Shown here piece by piece: positions 6,946 through 14,936 of a stretch of DNA of 22,269 nucleotides (positions within the stretch are counted from its first letter, which is position 1; the number at the start of each line of letters is the position of its first letter). The position numbers were made by a program, and so were the translations under genes. The notes below the pieces were generated by a model, which was given only the letters and a program-made list of their open reading frames with translations, did no database searches and was not told the DNA's origin. The stretch spans positions 1 to 22,269 of the forward strand of contig DASXSU010000088.1 of assembly GCA_036505795.1 (NCBI GenBank), read 5' to 3'. The DNA is from NS-11 sp036505795 (GTDB taxonomy: Bacteria; Nitrospirota; Nitrospiria; Nitrospirales; NS-4).

Positions 6946-8883
6946 ATGGCTACCGTGACGAAACAAGCCCGAAAAAAGATCTGGGCCCTTTTGGCGCTCG
7001 GAGCATTTACCGGGCTTCTCTTGCTGCCCTTGTTCCTGTCGCTGCCGACAGGCGCAAGCGGTGAAACGTCGGCTCCTGCGACCCCGGCGGCGCCAGGCGC
7101 AGCCAAAGCTTCCGATGCGAAGCCGGTCGAGAAGTCGCGGGACGTGTGGTACAAAACCGAAGGGCCGGTGGTCGGAGCTCCTGCGCCCAAGACCACGGAC
7201 AGTCTTAAAGATTATCCGCGCTACAACTTTGAAAGCCGGGTGCTCCTGTGGGTCGCGAACCAGCAGCATCTTTACTATGGCAGCTTCGTGCTTGCGGTGC
7301 CCATCTTCTGCATGATCGTTGAATATCTCGGGGTCATCACCAAGGACAAGGCGCTTTCCAGAAAGTACGACCAGCTCGCCTACGATTTCGTAAAGATCAG
7401 CCTCACGGCGTATTCGCTGACAGCGATCCTGGGCGGAATCCTGGTGTTCACATATCTGACGTTATATCCAACCTTTTTCGGGTATCTCTCCAGTATCTTC
7501 AGGCCGGTCATGCATACCTACGCTCTGCTCTTCGTGGCAGAGAGCGGGACCCTGTACATCTATTATTATGGATGGGACAAGATGCGGGAAGGATTCCTCA
7601 AGTGGATCCATGTCAGCATGTCCGTGATCCTTAATGTAATCGGGACCGTTTTAATGATGCTGGCCAACTCGTGGATCGCCTTCATGCAGTCACCGGCCGG
7701 TGTGGATGCGGATGGTCGGTATCTGGGCAACGTGTGGCACGTGATCCATACGACGCTGTGGAATCCAATTAACGTCCATCGCATTCTCGGCAACATGGCC
7801 TTTGGGGGAGGCGTCGTCGCGGCGTATGCGGCGTACCGATTCCTGACGGCCAAGACCGACGAGGAGCGCGCCCACTACGACTGGATGGGCTATGTGGCGA
7901 TGTTCATTGGGGTGTGTTTCTTGATCCCGCTGCCCTTCGCCGGATACTGGTTGATGCGGGAAGTCTACGCCTACCGTCAGCAGATGGGCATCACGTTAAT
8001 GGGCGGCTTGCTGGCGTGGCTGTTTATTATTCAGGCGGTGATGATCGGGGCCCTGTTCCTCACCACCAACTACTATCTCTGGCAGGGAATGGAACGGATG
8101 CGGGGAGCGGAGCGCTACCAGAAGTACATTAAGTACATGGTGTTCGTTCTGATCACCTGTTTCATCGTATGGCTCACGCCGCATACCATCGTGATGACTC
8201 CGGCAGAGCTTAAGGCAATGGGTGGGCAGCAACACCCGGTTCTGGGGAATTATGGGGTGATGTCCGCGAAGAATGGGGCCATCAACACCATTATTACGAC
8301 CACGGTGTTGAGCTTCATCATGTATCAACGGGCCAACAAAATTCCGACGGTGCGATGGGCGCCGCTCGGCAATTCTTTCCTGTTCGGGCTGTTCACGATG
8401 GCCTATATCAATATCATTTGGCTGGCAATTTACGGGTATTACATACCGGCCAATGTTCGAGTAGGGCTCTCTGTGCCTCAGGTAGCCACGACGTTGTCCT
8501 GTCTATTCATAGGAGTCGTGCTCAACTCCATTATGTTGAAAGGAGCGAAGGACACGGGGCCCATCGCGTGGGGTCAGATCTCCGTCCGCTCTCAATACGC
8601 GCTGATCATGCTGGCGACAGCCTTCACCTGGATGATGGGCTTAATGGGGTATATCCGCTCATCCGTGCGGCTGTTCTGGCATGTCAATGAGATCATGCGC
8701 GATAACTCGCCGTGGGCCTTTACCCATACCATCGGCTTCGGCGCGAACATGATTTCCTTCAACGTGCTGTTCTTCTGGGTGACGATCCTGTTTGTGTTCT
8801 GGCTTGGATCCTTAGGAGTAAAAAAGGTGCCGGTCACGGCGCCCGCAGGGCAGAAGGTGCCGCTCCCGGCTTCAAGTCACTAA
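6946..8883 (+). CDS. Cytochrome bd-like terminal oxidase subunit, copy 2
   Basis: This 645-residue protein has an N-terminal hydrophobic signal/anchor (about 12-33), an Ala/Pro-rich periplasmic linker and a polytopic CydA-like core. Visible landmarks are NQQH (H108, like CydA H19), FVAES (E199, like E107), MLANSWIAFMQSPAG, NVHRI (H278, like H186) and the late FWHVNEIMRDNSPWAF resembling the GRQPW region. Further conserved histidines are H190, H265, H268, H413, H430 and H579. The quinol-binding Q-loop is absent, and no cydB or ccoN-type gene is near. A perfect Shine-Dalgarno (AAGGAGGT, 6933-6940) precedes the ATG by 5 nt, suggesting high expression. Cytochrome c genes follow, so the likely role is an oxygen reductase fed by cytochromes. 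Residues 101-580 align without gaps to copy 1. Confidence 0.87.
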   Translation: MATVTKQARKKIWALLALGAFTGLLLLPLFLSLPTGASGETSAPATPAAPGAAKASDAKPVEKSRDVWYKTEGPVVGAPAPKTTDSLKDYPRYNFESRVLLWVANQQHLYYGSFVLAVPIFCMIVEYLGVITKDKALSRKYDQLAYDFVKISLTAYSLTAILGGILVFTYLTLYPTFFGYLSSIFRPVMHTYALLFVAESGTLYIYYYGWDKMREGFLKWIHVSMSVILNVIGTVLMMLANSWIAFMQSPAGVDADGRYLGNVWHVIHTTLWNPINVHRILGNMAFGGGVVAAYAAYRFLTAKTDEERAHYDWMGYVAMFIGVCFLIPLPFAGYWLMREVYAYRQQMGITLMGGLLAWLFIIQAVMIGALFLTTNYYLWQGMERMRGAERYQKYIKYMVFVLITCFIVWLTPHTIVMTPAELKAMGGQQHPVLGNYGVMSAKNGAINTIITTTVLSFIMYQRANKIPTVRWAPLGNSFLFGLFTMAYINIIWLAIYGYYIPANVRVGLSVPQVATTLSCLFIGVVLNSIMLKGAKDTGPIAWGQISVRSQYALIMLATAFTWMMGLMGYIRSSVRLFWHVNEIMRDNSPWAFTHTIGFGANMISFNVLFFWVTILFVFWLGSLGVKKVPVTAPAGQKVPLPASSH

Positions 8884-8900
8884 CTAGTCAGCACAGAGGT

Positions 8901-8928
8901 CTCCCGCGCTCTGTATCGAGCGTGGGAG
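8901..8928 (+). promoter_or_regulatory. Intercistronic hairpin between oxidase 2 and cytochrome c
   Basis: CTCCCGCGCTC (8901-8911) pairs with GAGCGTGGGAG (8918-8928) through 11 base pairs including one G-T, with a 6-nt loop. No T-run follows, so it is unlikely to be a full intrinsic terminator. It may stabilise or process the mRNA and set the oxidase-to-cytochrome ratio. This is structure seen by eye; the function is inferred. Confidence 0.5.
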
Positions 8929-8961
8929 GCTGACCACCAGGATGGAGGAGTGGAGGAATGA

Positions 8962-10398
8962 ATGTTTACTGCTAGGACCTTGGGCGCCATTACCGCTTTA
9001 TTAATTATCGCCGCAGCGGGCACCTTACTTGTCATGCTTCCGGAATCCGGCGCCTCGCTGCTCATGCGTCGAGCGTTTCATCTCGGATGGCCGGGTGGCC
9101 TTCTGATTGTCGGTCTCCTTCTCTATTTTCAATTTTTTCGCAAGGACGACCCGAACCGGGGTGACTTGGTGTTTAAGTCCCTGGTAGGGCTTCTCGGCTA
9201 CAGCATGTTCTTTCTCGCGGTGGCGAATTACGCGATGAATTTTAACGACGAGAGTCTGGGCGCTCCAGGCGAACCCAGATTCCTTCCCGCGTCGCTCGTC
9301 ATGTTCACCGTCGCCTGCTTCATGATGGCGATGTACTTCACCGGTGTTCGCGTTCTTTTGCAGATCGGTGGGTTCATGTTCTTCGTCGCGGCATGCCTGG
9401 CAGGATTCGGTAACTGGCTCCCACAAGTGAAAGCAGACCCTCCTCCAATCGAAGCGGAAGGCGGCAAAAATGTCAAAGAGATGTCCGCCGGCGATCGTGC
9501 GGACTTTGGTGAGAAGATCATTTTCGGGGGAGTCGGGGCGAGCGGCACACAGGGCGCCATTGGAAAGGGCCAATGCCCGCTGTGCCACGGTTTTAACAAG
9601 GGCTTTTTGAGCGAGAGAGCGCCGAATCTTTTCGGAATTCCGACACGCTCGCTCGAGCGGCTCAAAGATCCCAAATACAGCCAGGCCGATCCCAACAAAC
9701 GGGATACGGTGCAAAAAGAGGCCTGTCCGGGCTGTGGAACCGCGCAGACTGCTGCAGAATATATTGCGGAATCCCATGCATGTCCCAATTGTTACGTCGT
9801 GGCCGGCTTTGGCGTAAAGGGGACGAACGATAAAGAAAGTCCAATGCCGGCGATCCACAAGGCGCCGATCGGTCTGAGCGTGGATGAATTAATCGCGGTG
9901 GATACCTGGCTGTTCGCGCGCGAGGGTGCAGAGCCTCCGCCGCCTGAGGAGATCGAGAAAGCCTACTTTAAATTTATTCCTGAGAAGGACAGGCCGAAAC
10001 CGGCCGGTGCAGCCGGGGCTCCAGGCGCACCGGTTGCTGGTGCTCCGGTCGTGACGGGTGATGAGCCGGTGAATGAGATTTTCACCAAGGCTCTGTGCTT
10101 TGCCTGCCACACGATACCTGGCATTCCAGGCGCAGTGGGCGCGGTGGGGCCGAAGCTGGTCGAGAAGACGAATGCACCGACCCGGCTGAAAGATCCCAAC
10201 TACAAAGGGAATGCGACTACGGTTCGCGAATACATCATGGAATCGATCCTCACGCCCAGCAAATATGTCGTGCCCCCATTTCCGGACAATATCATGCCGA
10301 AGGACTTCGGCAAGAAGCTTAATGCCGCAGCGCTTAACAAAGTCATTAACTATCTCTCTCAATTAGAAGAAGGGAAGCCGCCGCCCAAGATTGAATAG
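8962..10398 (+). CDS. Five-span membrane diheme cytochrome c with 4-Cys insertion
   Basis: This 478-residue protein has about five N-terminal membrane helices (7-27, 43-58, 71-92, 108-128 and 132-150), then two cytochrome c domains. Heme 1 is at CPLCH (C205, C208, H209) with M295 as likely distal ligand; heme 2 is at CFACH (C379, C382, H383) with M445 as likely ligand. The first domain has an insertion with CPGC (255-258) and CPNC (274-277), neither followed by His, which looks like a zinc-ribbon-type site. An Ala/Pro/Gly-rich linker (about 347-363) separates the domains. ATG 8962 is chosen because GGAGG (8952-8956) is well placed and the ATG at 8958 meets a stop after five codons. It probably passes electrons to the oxidase upstream. 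Confidence 0.85.
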   Translation: MFTARTLGAITALLIIAAAGTLLVMLPESGASLLMRRAFHLGWPGGLLIVGLLLYFQFFRKDDPNRGDLVFKSLVGLLGYSMFFLAVANYAMNFNDESLGAPGEPRFLPASLVMFTVACFMMAMYFTGVRVLLQIGGFMFFVAACLAGFGNWLPQVKADPPPIEAEGGKNVKEMSAGDRADFGEKIIFGGVGASGTQGAIGKGQCPLCHGFNKGFLSERAPNLFGIPTRSLERLKDPKYSQADPNKRDTVQKEACPGCGTAQTAAEYIAESHACPNCYVVAGFGVKGTNDKESPMPAIHKAPIGLSVDELIAVDTWLFAREGAEPPPPEEIEKAYFKFIPEKDRPKPAGAAGAPGAPVAGAPVVTGDEPVNEIFTKALCFACHTIPGIPGAVGAVGPKLVEKTNAPTRLKDPNYKGNATTVREYIMESILTPSKYVVPPFPDNIMPKDFGKKLNAAALNKVINYLSQLEEGKPPPKIE

Positions 10399-10437
10399 GC
10401 GGTTATTGGCGCGATCATCTTTTAGGAGATCATTATT

Positions 10438-11361
10438 ATGTGGCCACCTAAGTTAGTTGAGGGCTACATGCCCATCCAGATGTTGCTGGAGATGGGGACG
10501 ATGGCGCTCTTGTTTATCGGCACGTTCTATCTTCTCGATAAGAAGATGGGATTGAAGGTCAACAAGCTTCTTCAGGCGACCATGCTCTTTCTCTTTTCAA
10601 TTGTGTATTTCAAGTATCGCGTGTATCCGCCGATTCCCTTCAGTGTCCGCGCGATCTATGCGACGATGACCCTGATCGGTATTTTCATGTGGGTGTCATC
10701 GACCGAGGAGGCCTGGCAGGATTTTCGCCGGCCCGTCATCAAGGTCGCGGATGCTACGAGCGGGGGAACAAAAGTTCTAAAAATCATCATTGTGATACTG
10801 TTGCCGATCCTGGTGGGATGGCTAGGCTTCAACAGCATGAAGCCCAATGTCGATGAGCCGATTGAGTTACGCACGGTGCATCCCGCACCTCCCGCGAGCA
10901 CAAAAGTGCACGGCAAGACCATCGTGCTCCAGACCGCGTCGAGCCCCTTCCGGGTCGATGATAAAGGGCAATACTCTGATAAGGTTCAGAATACCTATCA
11001 GGAAGGCAATCCTTGGGATGAGAAGGCGCCTCCGTATCTGCAGTACGTACGAGAAGGGGGCCAGATCTTTTTCCAGAACTGCCACTTCTGTCACGGCGAT
11101 AATCTGAATGGTAGGGGAATGTTTGCGTTTGCATTCAACCCGATTCCGGCGAATTTTACAGATCCGGGTACGATTGCGCAGCTTCAAGAGACCTTTGTGT
11201 TCTGGCGGGTCTCGAAGGGAGGGATCGGGCTGCCGCGTGAAGGCTTCCCCTGGGCCTCGGTGATGCCGCCATGGGAGCAGCACCTCACGACGGATGAAAT
11301 CTGGAAGGTGATCCTGTTCGAATACTGGCACACCGGATATTATCCGAGGACCTGGGACTAA
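10438..11361 (+). CDS. Four-span membrane monoheme cytochrome c
   Basis: This 307-residue protein has about four N-terminal transmembrane helices (11-33, 45-58, 67-88 and 113-132) and a periplasmic C-terminal cytochrome c domain. The heme site is CHFCH (C215, C218, H219), with M276 in SVMPPW as probable distal ligand. The region between membrane part and heme domain (about 135-200) is rich in Pro and polar residues. A ribosome binding site AGGAG lies before ATG 10438. The gene sits 39 nt after the diheme cytochrome and 36 nt before the EB_dh fusion, so the three are one operon. It is probably an electron carrier or structural subunit of the same membrane assembly; the exact partner cannot be read from sequence. 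Confidence 0.85.
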   Translation: MWPPKLVEGYMPIQMLLEMGTMALLFIGTFYLLDKKMGLKVNKLLQATMLFLFSIVYFKYRVYPPIPFSVRAIYATMTLIGIFMWVSSTEEAWQDFRRPVIKVADATSGGTKVLKIIIVILLPILVGWLGFNSMKPNVDEPIELRTVHPAPPASTKVHGKTIVLQTASSPFRVDDKGQYSDKVQNTYQEGNPWDEKAPPYLQYVREGGQIFFQNCHFCHGDNLNGRGMFAFAFNPIPANFTDPGTIAQLQETFVFWRVSKGGIGLPREGFPWASVMPPWEQHLTTDEIWKVILFEYWHTGYYPRTWD

Positions 11362-11397
11362 TCTTGTTCGAATAATCCAACTGTAGAGGAATCAGCA

Positions 11398-13176
11398 ATG
11401 AATGCTCTCTTCACCCATATCACGCGCAAAAGCCTAGTTTTTATTATTGTCGCGACCGGCCTAGGAATCGCCGCGGGCGCGGCGATACTCTCCGCCACCG
11501 GCGATGTGACCGCGGCCGAAGGGCTCACACCCGGATTTATCAAGGGCGGCACCCCGGTGAAGCCCGACCCGGGCATGGTCGAAGCAGGCAAAAAGATCTA
11601 TTTTCGAAAATGCGTTTGGTGCCATGGAGTCGATGGAGCTGGTGATGGCCCCGGCGCCGATCGGCTTTGGCCCCGTCCTCGGAACTTTAATCAGGGGACC
11701 TTTAAAATCCGGCACACGGCCAGCGGTGAGCTACCGCTCTTCGACTCTCATAGTACGGATAAGAACGATCTGTTCCAGACAGTGACCCATGGCTTGCCGG
11801 GATCGGCAATGCCGTCCTGGGACGGCATTCTGACCGAGCAGCAGCGGCTGCAAGTGCTGTCTTTTGTCACGACGCAGCTTGTGAAAGACCGGAAATTCGA
11901 CGACAAGACCGAAACCTTTACGATCCTGGACATTAAGAATGACAGCGCAGTCAAGCCGATTAAATACAGCAAGGAGAGTCTCGAGAAAGGCAAACAGCTC
12001 ATCGTCGATAAAAAGTGCGTAGAGTGCCACGGAAACGAAGGCCGTGGCGACGGAAATCCATTCAATCTAAAGGACGACTGGGGCTTTCCGATCCAGCCTG
12101 CGAACTGGCATAAGTGCTGGAATTTCAGAGGCAGCCGCCAGGATCCCTACAACATCCAGAACATCTTCCGGACGTTCTCGACTGGCGTGAACGGAACCCC
12201 TATGCCGTCGTTTGCGGACAACACGACGCTTGAAGAGCGCTGGCACATCGCCAACTTCGTGAATTCCTTGTGCGAGCGCGAGAAGCAGGACGATCCGTTC
12301 TCCGATCCTTTGCCGATCGACCCGCAAACCGATAAGCCGAAAATCAACTTCGTGGTGCCGTCGGCTCCCATCGAAGGCGAGATTCCGGCCGATCCCAATG
12401 ACAAGAAGTGGAAAGAGCAGCCGCGCCGTCTGATCGGTATGGGCGGCCAGATCACGCACAAGCCCAGGAACTTCGTCAACCGCATCGATGATATGTGGGT
12501 ACGCTCGATTTACAACAAGAACGAGATTGCGTTCATGTTCCAATGGGATGATCGCACCAAGAGCGAGGCGGCCGCCGGGATAGCGGGCACGCCCATTGCG
12601 GAAGCGCCTCCAAAGACTGGCGAGGCAGATTCGATTGCAGCCAAGCAAAACAGCTACGAAGTCTACAATGATGGCGTTGCCATCCAATTTCCGGCGAAAT
12701 GGGAAGAAATCACGCCTCCGGAAAAACCCCGCTATCTGCATGGGGAGGAAAAGCGCCACGTTGATATCTGGAAGTGGGAAGCCAATGGAACAGTCAAGGC
12801 CTACACCGGCGCCGGCTGGGACCAGCCTCTTGAAGAACGTCCGGACTCAACGGCAACGCTCAAGCTCTTGAAGGGAGAATTCAAGGAGGGCCGCTGGACC
12901 GTCATCTTTAAGCGGCCGCTGACGACCGAGGACAAAGACGCCGATGTGCAGTTCCAGGTGGGAAAATATATTCCCACGGTTTTCTTCGCATGGGATGGAC
13001 ACAATGGGGACGCCGGCCTGAAGATGGCCGTCTCGGCCTTCTATTACAGCATCCTGCAGCAGCCGCTGTCGGTCGAGGCGAAGGTGTACCCGATTCTCAT
13101 GGCGGTCGGCATGATCATTGCCGAGGGCTGGATTCTCCGCCGGCGCGCCAGCAAGAGGAGAACGCCTCAAGTCTAA
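11398..13176 (+). CDS. Diheme cytochrome c fused to EB_dh heme-b domain (NxrC-like)
   Basis: This 592-residue protein starts with a signal/anchor helix (about 12-32). Two cytochrome c domains follow: CVWCH (C72, C75, H76; M138 likely ligand) and CVECH (C207, C210, H211; M269 likely ligand). The C-terminal domain (about 315-555) resembles the ethylbenzene-dehydrogenase gamma family, with WVRSIYNKNEIAFMFQWDD, YNDGVAIQFP and HVDIWKW; M380 and K459 are candidate heme-b ligands by analogy. A final hydrophobic helix (562-580) followed by Arg/Lys anchors it in the membrane. EB_dh domains are found in gamma subunits of DMSO-reductase-family enzymes, including nitrite oxidoreductase. The fusion and operon suggest it links such an enzyme, or another donor, to the bd-like oxidase. 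It is the last gene before a strong terminator. Confidence 0.87.
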   Translation: MNALFTHITRKSLVFIIVATGLGIAAGAAILSATGDVTAAEGLTPGFIKGGTPVKPDPGMVEAGKKIYFRKCVWCHGVDGAGDGPGADRLWPRPRNFNQGTFKIRHTASGELPLFDSHSTDKNDLFQTVTHGLPGSAMPSWDGILTEQQRLQVLSFVTTQLVKDRKFDDKTETFTILDIKNDSAVKPIKYSKESLEKGKQLIVDKKCVECHGNEGRGDGNPFNLKDDWGFPIQPANWHKCWNFRGSRQDPYNIQNIFRTFSTGVNGTPMPSFADNTTLEERWHIANFVNSLCEREKQDDPFSDPLPIDPQTDKPKINFVVPSAPIEGEIPADPNDKKWKEQPRRLIGMGGQITHKPRNFVNRIDDMWVRSIYNKNEIAFMFQWDDRTKSEAAAGIAGTPIAEAPPKTGEADSIAAKQNSYEVYNDGVAIQFPAKWEEITPPEKPRYLHGEEKRHVDIWKWEANGTVKAYTGAGWDQPLEERPDSTATLKLLKGEFKEGRWTVIFKRPLTTEDKDADVQFQVGKYIPTVFFAWDGHNGDAGLKMAVSAFYYSILQQPLSVEAKVYPILMAVGMIIAEGWILRRRASKRRTPQV

Positions 13177-13203
13177 GCTGTTCGTTCAATGTGCGCAAAA
13201 ACG

Positions 13204-13235
13204 AAGGGGGTGGGTTCATACCACCCCCTTTTTTT
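13204..13235 (+). terminator. Rho-independent terminator of the oxidase/cytochrome operon
   Basis: GGGGGTGG (13206-13213) pairs with CCACCCCC (13221-13228). Two more A-T pairs at the base come from 13204-13205 and 13229-13230. The loop is 7 nt and a run of seven T follows (13229-13235). It ends the unit after the EB_dh fusion and separates it from mobA. Confidence 0.93.
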
Positions 13236-13259
13236 GTGACCGAGCGTGGGGCCTAGAGC

Positions 13260-13847
13260 ATGACTGGACTCATCATGGCCGGCGGAAAAAGCCGCCGCCT
13301 CGGCCAGGACAAGCGATTTCTGACGCTCGGCGGCAAGAGTTCCTTGCAGCGGGTGCTCGATGCGTATAAAGATCTTTTCGACGAGATTTTGATCGTCGCC
13401 GACGCAAAGGAACCCTTTCAGTCGATGGGCCTGCGCGTTGTCGAGGATGTGATTCCCGGCAGAGCGACACTCGGCGGTCTATACACAGGGTTGTTGCATG
13501 CTCGGAGCGATCGTGTTTTTGCGGGGGCCGTGGACATGCCTTGCATCTCGCCGCAGGCGATCAGGATCGTCCTCGAGCGTGCCGACCAGGGAGACATCGT
13601 CATTCCCGATCTCAACGGGAGACTGCAGCCGATGCACGCCGCTTATTCCAAGGCCTGTCTGCCGTATCTAAAGGGCCTGGTTGAGGCCTCGCGCCTTAAG
13701 ATTCAGGAGTTATGCGCGATTTCCGCGCTCAGGGTGCATCGCATCCCGCAGTCGGCCTTCGAGCAGGTGGATCCCGAGCTCCGATCGTTCTTCAATATTA
13801 ATACTCCTGAAGACCTTGCGCTTGTCAGAAAATGGATCGAACCGTGA
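13260..13847 (+). CDS. mobA: Molybdenum cofactor guanylyltransferase MobA
   Basis: This 195-residue protein has the nucleotidyltransferase signature near its N-terminus (LIMAGGKSRRLGQDK, residues 4-18), the VDMPC metal-binding segment (about 97-101), DLNGRLQPMHAAY and a C-terminal FFNINTPEDL. Together these are characteristic of MobA, which joins GMP from GTP to molybdopterin to make the guanine dinucleotide cofactor in the cytoplasm. That cofactor is needed by DMSO-reductase-family enzymes such as nitrite oxidoreductase. The gene lies just after the terminator and overlaps the next gene by 16 nt. Length is normal for the family. Confidence 0.93.
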   Translation: MTGLIMAGGKSRRLGQDKRFLTLGGKSSLQRVLDAYKDLFDEILIVADAKEPFQSMGLRVVEDVIPGRATLGGLYTGLLHARSDRVFAGAVDMPCISPQAIRIVLERADQGDIVIPDLNGRLQPMHAAYSKACLPYLKGLVEASRLKIQELCAISALRVHRIPQSAFEQVDPELRSFFNINTPEDLALVRKWIEP

Positions 13848-14857
13848 ATTCGCTGCTCGTCGTGCATCCAGGGTCCCTCGGCGACACGATTCTAGCGCTG
13901 CCGGTCCTTGCAGCCTTGAAGGAGCGGCATCATCCTGCCTCACTGCATCTCATCGGTCATCCGTCTCTCGTCGATGTTTTGCCCGGTCGCACGGTGATCG
14001 ATGCCATGCATTCTATCGAAGGACCGCAATACCGTGAGCTGCTTGGGGGCTCTGAGCGCATGCGGCCGGCCATGGTCGAATTCTTTCGGCCGTTCGGGCT
14101 GATTGTGGTATGGGCCGCAGATCATACAGGCTCCGTTCGGGCGACGCTGGAGTGCTTGGGGATCTCACGGGTTGTTGTCCGCTCGCCTGGACTGCGAGAA
14201 GACACCAACCAACATGCGACCGATCGGTTTCGAGGCACCGTCGAGGATCTTCTCCCGACCGAAGAGCTTCCTGAAAGCGGACTGACACCGACAGAAAACG
14301 ATCGCCGCTCGGGAGCGCGGTGGCTCCTGACGCATGGGATCGACCCTGAGAGCGAACACATCATAGCGGTGCATGCCGGAAGCGGCAGCGTCAGCAAGTG
14401 CTGGCCGTCCGACCGATTTGCGGTCGTCATTCGCGCGTTGTTGAGGCATCGCATAAGGGTGGTACTCATCCAGGGACCCGCCGATGAAGAAATGACGCAG
14501 GCCGTTGCGCGGCAAGTTCCTGTTTCCCTGCCCCGACTGCGCAATGCGAGTCTCGCGACGGTGGTGGGGGTCCTGTCCATCTGTGACGGATTTTTGGGGA
14601 ACGATTCGGGTATCACCCAGCTGGCCACGGCGTCAGGCATGCCGACCGTCGCCGTTTTCGGTCCTACTGACCCTCGGATTTGGGGATATCGACATAAACG
14701 TCTCGTCCCGCTCCGTGCGGAGAAAGCCTGCGGGTGTACGACACGCGAAGCGCAACAGACATGCAACGGGCGCGTGTGTCTCGCAACGTCGCCTGCCGTG
14801 GTGTTGAATGCTCTGCGGCCGCTCATTCGGAGCGCAGGCCGGAGCCTTGCCACCTGA
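13832..14857 (+). CDS. Glycosyltransferase family 9 (heptosyltransferase-like)
   Basis: This 341-residue cytoplasmic protein has the GT9 layout. The N-terminal motif is VHPGSLGDTILALPVLAAL, like ADP-heptose:LPS heptosyltransferases (GD.I...P...AL). In the middle is IAVHAGSGSVSKCWP, then GNDSGITQLATASGMPTVAVFGPTDP, and late is a Cys-containing stretch (CGCTTREAQQTCNGRVC). It probably adds a sugar to lipopolysaccharide core or a similar surface glycan, using a nucleotide-sugar donor. The exact donor and acceptor cannot be told. The start overlaps the mobA 3' end by 16 nt, so it is cotranscribed; GTG 13844 is a possible alternative start. Confidence 0.87.
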   Translation: MDRTVNSLLVVHPGSLGDTILALPVLAALKERHHPASLHLIGHPSLVDVLPGRTVIDAMHSIEGPQYRELLGGSERMRPAMVEFFRPFGLIVVWAADHTGSVRATLECLGISRVVVRSPGLREDTNQHATDRFRGTVEDLLPTEELPESGLTPTENDRRSGARWLLTHGIDPESEHIIAVHAGSGSVSKCWPSDRFAVVIRALLRHRIRVVLIQGPADEEMTQAVARQVPVSLPRLRNASLATVVGVLSICDGFLGNDSGITQLATASGMPTVAVFGPTDPRIWGYRHKRLVPLRAEKACGCTTREAQQTCNGRVCLATSPAVVLNALRPLIRSAGRSLAT

Positions 14858-14888
14858 TTAGTGGTGTGTTAGAGTTCATCGCATTTTG

Positions 14889-14916
14889 GCGGCCCTCGGG
14901 AGGACTCGAGGGCCGT
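14889..14916 (+). promoter_or_regulatory. Hairpin upstream of argS
   Basis: GGCCCTCG (14891-14898) pairs perfectly with CGAGGGCC (14907-14914), and C14890-G14915 and G14889-T14916 extend the stem. The loop is 8 nt (GGAGGACT). No T-run follows. It lies in the 79-nt gap between the GT9 gene and argS and may be a weak terminator or an mRNA-level control element. Confidence 0.5.
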
Positions 14917-14936
14917 TGCATGTGGAGCCATGATGG

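Noticed and set aside
9025..9858. Long - strand frame across the diheme cytochrome gene
   Set aside because: It is complementary to clear transmembrane and CxxCH coding sequence on the + strand and has no recognisable domain.
1491..13176. Heme-copper oxidase or complete canonical cytochrome bd operon
   Set aside because: No CoxA/CcoN-type His pattern was recognised; no cydB gene and no quinol-loop signature were found.
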